The translations under genes were made by a program, and so were the position numbers. Below, one piece after another: positions 42,115 to 49,798 of a stretch of DNA of 49,798 nt (its first letter is position 1; the number at the start of each line of letters is the position of its first letter). Source of the stretch: an uncultured Bacilli bacterium. Its GTDB lineage: Bacteria > Bacillota_I > Bacilli_A > RF39 > UBA660. Location: contig CAJTYF010000008.1 in NCBI GenBank assembly GCA_910583945.1, positions 1 through 49,798 of the forward strand, in the 5' to 3' direction. The notes under the pieces were generated by a model that was not told the origin of the DNA, did not search any database, and saw only the letters and a list, made by a program, of their open reading frames with translations.

Positions 42115-42768
42115 ATGGAGGCATTACCCGATTTGTTACAATATGAAAAAAAACTTTATAAAAAAAACATAACCTTAATTGCAGGAGTCGATGAAGTAGG
42201 ACGAGGGCCATTAGTTGGACCTGTTGTAGCCGCCGCTGTGATTTTACCTAAAAATTACGTTTTAGAAGGTCTAACCGATTCTAAAAAACTGAGTGAGAAA
42301 AAACGAAATCAATTTTATGAAATTTTAAAAAAAGACGCCATTAGTATAGGAATAGGTTCAATAGAACCAGAAATTATTGATAAAGTAAACATCTACGAAG
42401 CCTCCAAACTTGCCATGTATGAAGCATTAAAACAATTAAAAGTCAAACCTGAGCACGTATTAATAGATGCCATGCCTCTTCATTTAGACATGCCCTCGAC
42501 ATCGATTATTAAAGGGGATGCCAAATCGTTATCCATCGCCGCCGCGAGTGTGATAGCAAAAGTAACAAGAGATAAAATGATGTATGAATTAAACGAGCAA
42601 TACCCAGAATACCATTTTGATCAGCACAAAGGTTATCCGACCAAATTACATTTAGAAGTATTAAAAAAACTAGGGCCTTTAAAAAATTATCGATTTACTT
42701 ATAAGCCCGTTCATGATTTAATTAGAGAAGGTGAGAACGAAATTGAAAACAACAAACAAACTACTTAA
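42115..42768 (+). CDS. rnhB: Ribonuclease HII
   Basis: A 217-residue enzyme removing ribonucleotides misincorporated in DNA. AGVDEVGRGPLVGPVVAAAV carries the catalytic Asp-Glu; LTDSKKLSEKKR, VLIDAMPL and KGDAKSLSIAAASVIAKVTRD match the family. AGGTGA lies four bases before ATG. It heads rnhB-LTA synthase-topA, an order close to that of many Firmicutes (rnhB, dprA, topA). Confidence 0.96.
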   Translation: MEALPDLLQYEKKLYKKNITLIAGVDEVGRGPLVGPVVAAAVILPKNYVLEGLTDSKKLSEKKRNQFYEILKKDAISIGIGSIEPEIIDKVNIYEASKLAMYEALKQLKVKPEHVLIDAMPLHLDMPSTSIIKGDAKSLSIAAASVIAKVTRDKMMYELNEQYPEYHFDQHKGYPTKLHLEVLKKLGPLKNYRFTYKPVHDLIREGENEIENNKQTT

Positions 42769-44803
42769 AAACTTTATTTCCTTTTTTATGGCTTTATTTT
42801 TCTTAGAAATACTCTTTAGAAAACTATCCAATATGCCAATTTTTGATTGGGCTCTTTTTAGAATAGCCATTAGTTCCAGTATAATTGCTTTAGGACTCAG
42901 TATTCTTTTATCTTTTTTTAAAGAAAAAACGGGTAAAATAGTGAGTTGTCTTCTTTTATTCGTGGCCACCATTTATGCTCTTCTTCAAGCGGGATTCATT
43001 AATTTTTTAGGCGTGTACATTTCTATCAATACCAGTTCCCAATTTGGAGCGGTGACCGACTACATTTTCGACTACTTCAAATCCTTTAAACCTTCTTATT
43101 ATTTATTACTTCTTCCATTTCTTTTCTTTACCATTTATAAAATTTTTATCGAACGAAAAGTATATGGTAAAATCTATCTAAGAGAAAACAATCGTTTTCA
43201 AAAAAGAAACACAAAAAAGAAAAGTGTGGTAGCTCTTTTTTTAATCTTAATTTTAGGTTTTATTTATTCTGGAACTTTAACCCTTGATTTCATGCAAAAC
43301 GACTTACAATTAGAAAATAATAAAGCTTTATTTAAAAATCCAACCAATCTAAACATCAGTATGAACCAGTTTGGACCAACAGTCTTTGCTTACTTAGACG
43401 TTAAAACAACCCTTTTTAAACCAGAGGAAGATATCATTATTTTTGAACCTCCTGAAACAATTGTCGATCCTCCTATAGAAACCGATTACACAAGAAAAAT
43501 CGATGATACGCTTTGGCAAGAAGTGGCCTCTAAAACAACCAACGCAAATTATAAGACTTTAAACAGTTATTTCATGAATCGCCCGATTGCAAATAAAAAT
43601 GATTATACAGGCCTCTTTAAAGATAAAAATTTAATTGTCATAATGATGGAGTCTGTAGGAGAAATCTTTATTAATCCAGAATATTACCCAACTTTTTATA
43701 AGCTTTACACCGAAGGCTGGAGTTTCAAAAACGCTTATTCTCCAAGAAATTCTTGTGCGACAATGAACAATGAAATGAGTGGAATGATTAGTCTTTATAG
43801 TATCTATAAAAACTGTACCGCCAACGTGTATCAAAAAAACAAATACAGTGGAAGTATATTTAATTTATTTAATCAAGCAGGCTATAAAACCAGTTCCTTT
43901 CACAATTACGATGAAACCTACTATTATCGAAGCAACATTCATAAAAATATGGGAAGTGGTGCTTATTATGGAGCCGATGAATTAGGTATTCCTTATAACA
44001 ACTATGTTTATGCCGAATGGCCAAGTGACATAAGTTTAATGGAAGAAGCCATGAAAAGAATTGATACCAATGAGCCTTTTATGGCTTGGATGACCACAGT
44101 AACCGCCCATCAACCCTATACGACTTCAAGTACTTATGGTGATAAATACTTAGATTTATTTAAAGACACAAATTACACCCTAGCCGCTAAAAGATATATG
44201 TCTAAACTAAAAGAATTGGACTTAGCTTTAGAAAAATTATTAACCCTTTTAGAAGAAAAAGATATTCTTGATGACACCGTTATTGTTTTATATGGCGACC
44301 ATTACCCTTATGGTTTAGATAAAAATTCCATCAAGGGAGTTTTAGGAGCCGAAGTGCTTGAAAAAAATAATATTGAAAAAACACCATTTGTTATATACAA
44401 TAGTGAAATCGAAGGAAAGAGTTTTGATGTCTATACGTCTTATATGAACTTACTTCCAACCGTCGCAAACCTATTTGACATGGACTACGACCCTAGGTAT
44501 TACATGGGTGAAGATATTTTAAGTGAAGAATATCAAAACTCTTATAAAAATCGAATAGTGTTCACTGATGGTTCTTGGGAAAACAAAGTAGGGTGGTATA
44601 ACGCCACAAATGGAGCCATTACCTATTTTGGTGAAAAACAATACAGTAAAGAAGAAATTATGCATTACAATAAAGAAATAAATGATATGATAAAAATGAG
44701 TAATTTAGCCATTACCACTAATTATTTTAATTATTTGCATGAAGAACTAGAAAAAGCAAAACTTGAAAAAAACGAGTTAGTGGAAAAGGAAGAAGAAATA
44801 TAG
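42743..44803 (+). CDS. Lipoteichoic acid synthase family sulfatase
   Basis: A 686-residue membrane enzyme of the LtaS family. About five N-terminal helices (to about 170) precede an extracellular sulfatase-like domain: IVIMMESVGE binds the metal, NSCATMNNEMSG is the nucleophile Thr region, VTAHQPY and LYGDHYPYG supply further metal ligands. LtaS polymerises glycerol phosphate on the lipid anchor. The start is TTG 42743 with AAGGTGAG seven bases upstream; it overlaps rnhB by 26 bases. A typical gap between domains is Pro-rich (EPPETIVDPP). Other family members transfer phosphoethanolamine or act as LTA primases, so the product is not certain. Confidence 0.85.
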   Translation: MKTTNKLLKNFISFFMALFFLEILFRKLSNMPIFDWALFRIAISSSIIALGLSILLSFFKEKTGKIVSCLLLFVATIYALLQAGFINFLGVYISINTSSQFGAVTDYIFDYFKSFKPSYYLLLLPFLFFTIYKIFIERKVYGKIYLRENNRFQKRNTKKKSVVALFLILILGFIYSGTLTLDFMQNDLQLENNKALFKNPTNLNISMNQFGPTVFAYLDVKTTLFKPEEDIIIFEPPETIVDPPIETDYTRKIDDTLWQEVASKTTNANYKTLNSYFMNRPIANKNDYTGLFKDKNLIVIMMESVGEIFINPEYYPTFYKLYTEGWSFKNAYSPRNSCATMNNEMSGMISLYSIYKNCTANVYQKNKYSGSIFNLFNQAGYKTSSFHNYDETYYYRSNIHKNMGSGAYYGADELGIPYNNYVYAEWPSDISLMEEAMKRIDTNEPFMAWMTTVTAHQPYTTSSTYGDKYLDLFKDTNYTLAAKRYMSKLKELDLALEKLLTLLEEKDILDDTVIVLYGDHYPYGLDKNSIKGVLGAEVLEKNNIEKTPFVIYNSEIEGKSFDVYTSYMNLLPTVANLFDMDYDPRYYMGEDILSEEYQNSYKNRIVFTDGSWENKVGWYNATNGAITYFGEKQYSKEEIMHYNKEINDMIKMSNLAITTNYFNYLHEELEKAKLEKNELVEKEEEI

Positions 44804-44815
44804 AAAGGAAGCAAT

Positions 44816-46840
44816 ATGAAAAAATTAGTGATTGTGGAGTCCCCAGCTAAAAGTAAAACCATAGAGAAGTATTTAGGATCAGATTATAAAGTCGTTTCCA
44901 GTAAAGGGCATATTAGAGACTTAGCCACCAGTGGTAAATTTGGATTAGGAGTCGATGTAGAAAACGATTTTACACCAAATTATGTTGCAATAAAGGGAAA
45001 ATCAAAAGATATTAATGCGTTAAAAAAAGACGTAAAAAATAGTGAATACGTCTATCTTGCAACCGACCCCGATCGTGAAGGAGAAGCTATTTCTTGGCAC
45101 TTAAAAGATACTTTAGACATTGAAGACAATTACAGTCGTGTGGTGTTTAATGAAATTACAAAAGATGTAGTCATTGATGCCATTAATCATCCAAGAAAAA
45201 TTGATGAAGACTTAGTAAAAAGTCAAGAAACAAGAAGAATTTTAGATCGTATCATTGGATTTCGATTAAGTAAACTGATGCAATCTAAAACCGGTGGCAA
45301 AAGTGCTGGACGTGTCCAAAGTGTGGCTTTAAAACTAATTGTAGACCGTGAAAGAGAAATCGAAAAATTCATTCCTGAAGAATACTGGAGCATTACAGCT
45401 GATTTCAAAGACTTTAAAGCCGATTTAGAAAAATACCATGGTAAAAAAATAGAAATCAAAAGTGAAGTTGAGGCAAACGAAATTCTAAGTAAACTTTCCA
45501 ACGCCTTTTTATTAGAAGATGTGAAAGAAAAGGAAACCAAAAGAAGCGCTCAACCTGTATTTAAAACTTCAACCCTTCAAAGAATGGCCGCCAATAAAAT
45601 TAACTTTGCCCCATCTAAAACCATGCGTGTGGCTCAAAAACTCTATGAAGGAATTGATATTGGAAGTGAAACCGTTGGTCTAATCACCTACATGAGAACC
45701 GATTCGGAAAGAGTATCAAACGAATTTGTTCATCAAACCATGGATTACATTAAGAAAAATTTTGGTGAGGACTATGTTGGAAGCATTAAAGTAGGGAAAA
45801 AAGATAAAAACATGCAAGACGCTCATGAAGGAATTCGTCCAACAAGCATTTATAGAACACCAGAAAGCATGAAGAAATACTTAACACCAGAAGAATACAA
45901 ACTCTACAACCTAATTTATGTTCGAGCTCTTTCAAGCTTAATGGCGAATGCCTTACTACTTACTACAACTGTCTTATTAGAAAATAATGGTTATTTATTT
46001 AAAACCACAGGTAGCATTTTAAAATTTGAAGGGTATTTAAAAGTTTATCAAGAATTTGAATCCCTTGAAGATACCATTTTACCAGATTTTAAATCGTATA
46101 AAAGTAAGACGATTGTCGCCGATAAAATTGAAAAAGAACAACATTTTACCAAACCTTTACCAAGATTTACCGAAAGTAGTTTAATTAAAGAAATGGAAAA
46201 TTTAGGCATTGGAAGGCCTAGTACCTATTCAACCATTTTAACAACCATTAAAGACCGAGGCTACGTTTTATTAGAAGACAAAAAATTTGTTCCAACCAAA
46301 ATTGGCATTGAAACGACTGATAAACTTCAAGAATTCTTTAGTGATATTGTAAACGTTGAATACACCAGCAAAATGGAAAACGATTTAGATTTAATCGCTG
46401 AAAATAAACAAGATAACATTAGAGTTTTAAAAGACTTTTATGGTAAATTTGAACCAATGGTAGAAGGAGCTTTTGAAAAAATGGAAAAGAAAGAAGCGGA
46501 AAAAACAGGAGAAATCTGTCCTGAATGTGGAAGCGATTTAGTCATTAGAAATGGAAGGTTTGGTGCTTTCACCGCTTGTTCAAATTATCCGACTTGTAAA
46601 TACATAAAAAAAGAAGAAAAAGAAACCATTGAACTAGCCGATTGCCCGAAATGTGAAGGTAAAATCATTGAAAAAAGAACTCGTAAAGGGAAAAATTTTT
46701 ATGGCTGTAGCAATTATCCAAAATGTGACTTTGCCTCATGGTACAAACCAACAGGAGAGAAATGTCCACAATGCGAGAACCTTTTAGTAGAAAAGAAAGA
46801 TAAAATCGTTTGTTCAAATTGTGAATACGAAAAAGAATAA
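44816..46840 (+). CDS. topA: DNA topoisomerase I
   Basis: A 674-residue type IA topoisomerase relaxing negative supercoils. The Toprim domain (LVIVESPAKSKTIEKYLG; DPDREGEAISWHL) leads to the active tyrosine in GLITYMRTDS (Tyr292). Three C-terminal zinc motifs (from CPECGSDL, CPKCEGKI and CPQCENLL) bind single-stranded DNA. AAAGGAAG lies close to the ATG. Full length for Firmicutes. Confidence 0.96.
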   Translation: MKKLVIVESPAKSKTIEKYLGSDYKVVSSKGHIRDLATSGKFGLGVDVENDFTPNYVAIKGKSKDINALKKDVKNSEYVYLATDPDREGEAISWHLKDTLDIEDNYSRVVFNEITKDVVIDAINHPRKIDEDLVKSQETRRILDRIIGFRLSKLMQSKTGGKSAGRVQSVALKLIVDREREIEKFIPEEYWSITADFKDFKADLEKYHGKKIEIKSEVEANEILSKLSNAFLLEDVKEKETKRSAQPVFKTSTLQRMAANKINFAPSKTMRVAQKLYEGIDIGSETVGLITYMRTDSERVSNEFVHQTMDYIKKNFGEDYVGSIKVGKKDKNMQDAHEGIRPTSIYRTPESMKKYLTPEEYKLYNLIYVRALSSLMANALLLTTTVLLENNGYLFKTTGSILKFEGYLKVYQEFESLEDTILPDFKSYKSKTIVADKIEKEQHFTKPLPRFTESSLIKEMENLGIGRPSTYSTILTTIKDRGYVLLEDKKFVPTKIGIETTDKLQEFFSDIVNVEYTSKMENDLDLIAENKQDNIRVLKDFYGKFEPMVEGAFEKMEKKEAEKTGEICPECGSDLVIRNGRFGAFTACSNYPTCKYIKKEEKETIELADCPKCEGKIIEKRTRKGKNFYGCSNYPKCDFASWYKPTGEKCPQCENLLVEKKDKIVCSNCEYEKE

Positions 46841-46887
46841 AAAATAGAGTTTAATTTTAAATATGTAAGAAAATGTAGACATATATG

Positions 46888-46914
46888 AACCCCGTTTTAG
46901 AAACGAGGTTTTTA
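46888..46914 (+). terminator. Terminator of topA
   Basis: AACCCCGTTT, loop TAG and AAACGAGGTT followed by TTTTA. One C-A mismatch in a ten-pair stem. The right arm contains GAGG, which also suits the 25-codon ORF that starts at 46916. Confidence 0.7.
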
Positions 46915-46915
46915 T

Positions 46916-46993
46916 ATGAAATATTCATTTAGCAGACAGACTAAATACGGTGTTAGAAAAAGAAAAAATAAGAAGATGAGTTGGAAGGCATAG
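46916..46993 (+). CDS. Candidate 25-residue basic peptide
   Basis: ATG 46916 to TAG 46991-46993 encodes 25 residues starting MKYSFSRQTKYGVRK, with eleven Lys/Arg. GAGG (46905-46908) lies seven bases upstream in the terminator hairpin. Such a peptide could be ribosome- or membrane-associated, or the ORF may be chance. Confidence 0.28.
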   Translation: MKYSFSRQTKYGVRKRKNKKMSWKA

Positions 46994-47012
46994 GTAAAAA
47001 TAAAACTATTGT

Positions 47013-47040
47013 TTGCCTTTTTAAATATTTATGTTACAAT
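47013..47040 (+). promoter_or_regulatory. Promoter of recD2
   Basis: TTGCCT (47013-47018), 16 bases, TACAAT (47035-47040), and GGTGA before the ATG at 47057. Confidence 0.5.
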
Positions 47041-47056
47041 GTTTTTGGTGAAGACA

Positions 47057-49243
47057 ATGTTTATTAAAGGAAAAATAAGACAAATTATATATAAAAATGA
47101 AAATGGCTTTTTTGTAGGAACCTTTCGTATCAAAGAAACCGATGATGAAGAAATGAAAGAGTTCGTAAACAAAACCATAACCATTACAGGAATCATCCTA
47201 GACCCCAATGAAGAAGAAACCTTTAAGTTAACAGGAGAATACATCAAACACGAGCGTTTTGGCTTTCAATATAAATTTTCCAGTTATGAAAAAGAAAAGC
47301 CAACCAGTAAAGACGCCATTATTGAATTCTTATCCAGTTCCTTAATAAAAGGTTGTGCTGAAAAAACAGCCAAGAAAATTGTTGAAGTCTTAGGAGAAAA
47401 CGCTATAGATTTAATCAAAGAAAATAAAGATAATTTGTTATTAGTTCCAAACATGACAGAAAAAAGAAGAGACACCATCTACAATTCTATAATGATGCAT
47501 TCCTCTTCGGATGATTTAATTATTGAACTTAAAAATTATAGCTTTTCAGTAAATGAAGCCACGAAAATTATAAAAACATACAAAGATAAAGCAAGTATTT
47601 ATTTACATGAAAATTTATATCTTTTTAAAAATTTAATTGACTTTAATAAACTGGATTACATTTATATCACGCATTTTGATAAAGAAAATGAAGTCAGAAA
47701 AAAAGAATGTCTCTTAGAAAGTATGAAGCGTATCAGTGATACTTCAGGAGACGTCTACTATTTAAAAGAAGAAATGGCGGAAGCCTTAAAACATTATTTT
47801 CAAATCTTTCTAGCTGATGAAGAATTAGAAAAACTTTTAGAAAATTTAGCAACAGAACAAAAAATCGTTATTTTAAAAGAACATTATTATTTAAAAGAAA
47901 ACTATGACCGTGAACACGACATCACAAAAAATTTGGAAATGATTTCTAATTTGCCGAAAAAAGACTTAGGTGACTTTGATAAAATCATTAATAACTTAGA
48001 AGTAACCTTTAATGTTTCTTACAATAGTGATCAAAAAAAAGCCATAAAAAATGCTTTAGAAAATCGTGTTTCGATTATTTCGGGAGGACCAGGAACAGGA
48101 AAAACCACCATCATTAACGCCATCACTCGAATTTATATTGAAATAAACAAACTTTCTCCAATCGACACCTTAGGAACCATCGCCTTATTGGCCCCCACAG
48201 GAAGAGCCAGTAAAAAACTAGCGGAATCCACACATTTACCAGCTATGACCATTCATCGTTACTTAAAATGGAACAAAGACACCAACGATTTTCAAATGAA
48301 TGAATACAATAAAACCGAACACAAGCTGATTATTGTTGATGAAGTCAGTATGATTGATACGTATCTATTTGATTCCTTATTAAAAGGTTTAAAAACAAAC
48401 ATCCAATTAATATTAGTAGGGGATACGTTTCAGCTTCCTAGTGTTGGAGCGGGACTAATCCTAAACGACTTGGTAGCTTCAGAATTATTTTCTTATAACC
48501 CATTAGAAAAAATTTATCGTCAAAGTGAAAACTCATACATTGCCTTTTTAGCAAAAGAAATTAAAGACCATAACTTAAGCAACAACTTTACGGAAAAAAA
48601 GGACGACTACAATTTCTTTGAAACGGAAAGCAAAAATGTAACCAAAATGATTAATGAAATCTGTAAAAAAAGCCTTGAAAAAGGCTTACGCGTGGATGAC
48701 ATTCAAATATTAGCTCCCATGTATAAAGGCGAAAATGGTATTGATGTTTTAAACCTTTCTTTACAAGAACTTTTTAATCCTAAAACCACCCAAAAAGAAA
48801 TCACCTATGGCGACATCACATTTCGAGAAAAAGATAAAATTTTACAACTTATAAATAACCCCGATTGCAATGTGTATAATGGTGATATAGGGTATATTAC
48901 AAAAATTGAAACACGTTTTACTCCACGAAAAAAAGAATACGTGGTCATCGATTTTGATGGCAATTATGTTGAATACACCAAAGAAGACTTAAAAATGATT
49001 AAACATGCGTATGCCATTACCATTCATAAAAGTCAAGGAAGCGAATTTCCTCATGTTATTCTACCGATTAGCAAAAATTATTATAAAATGCTTTACAATA
49101 AGCTCATTTACACAGGAGTATCAAGAGCAAAAAAGAGTTTAGTTTTAGTAGGAGAAAAGAATGCCTTTTTCATGGCCATGAATAATGATTACAGTAGTAA
49201 CCGCAAAACATCTTTAAAAGATTGTTTGTTGCATAATATTTAA
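47057..49243 (+). CDS. recD2: ATP-dependent helicase RecD2
   Basis: A 728-residue superfamily 1B helicase for recombination and repair, without RecBC partners. The N-terminal OB domain (about 1-75) and helix-hairpin-helix region are followed by Walker A GGPGTGKT (343-350), IVDEVSMID, GDTFQLPSVGAG and the final TIHKSQGSEFPHVI with GVSRAKKSL. The start is ATG 47057 (GGTGA five bases upstream); GTG 47048 is possible. A TTG at 47009 would lie in the promoter and is rejected. Confidence 0.94.
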   Translation: MFIKGKIRQIIYKNENGFFVGTFRIKETDDEEMKEFVNKTITITGIILDPNEEETFKLTGEYIKHERFGFQYKFSSYEKEKPTSKDAIIEFLSSSLIKGCAEKTAKKIVEVLGENAIDLIKENKDNLLLVPNMTEKRRDTIYNSIMMHSSSDDLIIELKNYSFSVNEATKIIKTYKDKASIYLHENLYLFKNLIDFNKLDYIYITHFDKENEVRKKECLLESMKRISDTSGDVYYLKEEMAEALKHYFQIFLADEELEKLLENLATEQKIVILKEHYYLKENYDREHDITKNLEMISNLPKKDLGDFDKIINNLEVTFNVSYNSDQKKAIKNALENRVSIISGGPGTGKTTIINAITRIYIEINKLSPIDTLGTIALLAPTGRASKKLAESTHLPAMTIHRYLKWNKDTNDFQMNEYNKTEHKLIIVDEVSMIDTYLFDSLLKGLKTNIQLILVGDTFQLPSVGAGLILNDLVASELFSYNPLEKIYRQSENSYIAFLAKEIKDHNLSNNFTEKKDDYNFFETESKNVTKMINEICKKSLEKGLRVDDIQILAPMYKGENGIDVLNLSLQELFNPKTTQKEITYGDITFREKDKILQLINNPDCNVYNGDIGYITKIETRFTPRKKEYVVIDFDGNYVEYTKEDLKMIKHAYAITIHKSQGSEFPHVILPISKNYYKMLYNKLIYTGVSRAKKSLVLVGEKNAFFMAMNNDYSSNRKTSLKDCLLHNI

Positions 49244-49276
49244 AAAAAAACTCATAATAAAAATGAGGTGTTAAAT

Positions 49277-49441
49277 ATGAAAAAAGCAATGCTAGCTTCT
49301 GGAATCGGAATGGGACTTGGTGCTGGTTTAACCGCCTATTTATTAACGAATAAAAAAACAAAAAAGAAAACAGAAAAATTAATAAATAGTGCTGTAACAG
49401 AAGCAGAACAAATGTTAAAAAACAAAAATAGAGAAAAATAA
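49277..49441 (+). CDS. Small YtxH-like membrane protein
   Basis: A 54-residue protein with a strong GAGGTG site (49265-49270) and ATG 49277. A glycine-rich helix (MLASGIGMGLGAGLTAYLL, about 5-23) is followed by a Lys/Glu helical tail, the YtxH/general-stress-protein pattern. A terminator follows. Confidence 0.6.
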   Translation: MKKAMLASGIGMGLGAGLTAYLLTNKKTKKKTEKLINSAVTEAEQMLKNKNREK

Positions 49442-49451
49442 GTTTTCTCCT

Positions 49452-49475
49452 AAGGGTAACGAAAGTTATCTTTTT
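49452..49475 (+). terminator. Terminator after the YtxH-like gene
   Basis: GGTAAC, GAAA tetraloop and GTTATC (one G-T pair) followed by TTTTTC. Confidence 0.7.
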
Positions 49476-49533
49476 CTTTGGAAAAAAAGATAGTCTTCAA
49501 TTTCATTAGTAAGGTCTACTAAAGTAAAGAAAG

Positions 49534-49785
49534 TTACAAATTTCTTGCTCTTTTTAAGCTCAAACCTGTTATCTTTGAGTCTTCATACTCCTGTGGATAT
49601 AATTCTTTTAAATAAGGAAGCAAAGACTTTATTTCTTCTAACTCTTGTGAACTCACTCCTTCAAAATTCTTTTGTTTCCAATCAATAAAAAGTTGTCTGA
49701 TATTTTCTCTTAAGCATTCCATAACGTTTTTTCCACTAAAGCGTTTGACACGATTTAATTTTTCATTATGAAGTTTTGCTTTCAT
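49534..49785 (-). CDS. C-terminal end of a minus-strand gene, unknown function, cut by the window
   Basis: At least 83 residues from a possible ATG at 49785, but no ribosome site is seen and the frame stays open to the window edge, so the true start is probably outside. The visible part is helical and charged (DWKQKNFEGVSSQELEEIKS; SLKRARNL). No family recognised. The region 49442-49533 before it holds a terminator and no gene. Confidence 0.45.
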   Translation of the reverse strand: MKAKLHNEKLNRVKRFSGKNVMECLRENIRQLFIDWKQKNFEGVSSQELEEIKSLLPYLKELYPQEYEDSKITGLSLKRARNL

Positions 49786-49798
49786 TACGAAGTTGTGT

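Noticed and set aside
47009..47056. Longer N-terminus of recD2 from TTG 47009
   Set aside because: It runs through the promoter and has no ribosome site.
49242..49267. CTCAT/ATGAG hairpin with a T tail on the minus strand
   Set aside because: Stem is only five pairs, and the minus-strand gene it could serve lies beyond the plus-strand YtxH-like gene.
1..49798. CRISPR arrays, tRNA or rRNA genes, insertion-sequence ends
   Set aside because: No regularly spaced direct repeats, cloverleaf, rRNA core sequence or transposase was found.
1..49798. UGA read as tryptophan (Mycoplasma code)
   Set aside because: TGA ends genes at expected positions (for example CotH and rsgA), and conserved Trp codons are TGG.

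Overview
The window is about 50 kb of very AT-rich DNA with standard-code genes (TAA, TAG and TGA all act as stops, Trp is TGG), strong Shine-Dalgarno sites and frequent TTG/GTG starts. Gene content and order point to a low-GC Bacillota, most like an uncultured gut Bacilli/Mollicutes-related lineage. The order rnc-smc, priA-fmt-rlmN-prpC-prkC-rsgA-rpe and rnhB-(LTA synthase)-topA follows the classical Firmicutes housekeeping order. The species assignment is an inference; no rRNA or tRNA gene is visible.

Layout. 1-1.7 kb (minus): yidD, a degenerate metal-binding-type lipoprotein and a small membrane protein. 1.7-7.4 kb: rnc, a broken zinc-protease lipoprotein gene, smc. 7.4-11.2 kb: rnhC (minus), then two overlapping FAD oxidoreductase genes. 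11.2-16.4 kb: CotH-like protein, phosphodiester glycosidase, small membrane proteins, YdcF, CvpA and thioredoxin. 16.4-20.6 kb: a giant sigma-70 factor whose C-terminal half is a string of divergent region-4-like repeats, with a nine-G tract at its reading-frame break. 20.7-25.9 kb: NfeD, SPFH protein, DUF4026/DUF2314 and DUF2130 proteins and a membrane-anchored protein. 26-37.4 kb: the priA to rpe core block, interrupted by accessory genes where def and rsmB often sit. 37.5-42 kb: an AT-richer accessory island with a membrane-tethered HTH regulator, a secreted C39-like peptidase with a secreted partner, a propeller-like membrane protein and a decayed small gene. 42.1-49.4 kb: rnhB, LTA synthase, topA, recD2 and a YtxH-like gene. 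A partial minus-strand gene ends the window.

How it works together. The core block handles RNA processing, chromosome segregation, replication restart, initiator-tRNA formylation, rRNA methylation, the PrkC/PrpC phosphosignalling pair, ribosome assembly and topology/repair. Accessory genes are mostly secreted or membrane-anchored.

The most notable observation is the sigma-factor gene. A complete primary-like sigma-70 core is followed by about seven copies of an 'LRHGE' module resembling the first half of sigma region 4. The frame then breaks exactly at G9, and a 10-G or 7-G tract would restore a 1406- or 1405-residue protein. Several other accessory genes also carry single-base indels in short homopolymers, while none was noticed in the core genes; this suggests real slippage or decay rather than random sequence error, though raw reads are needed to tell.
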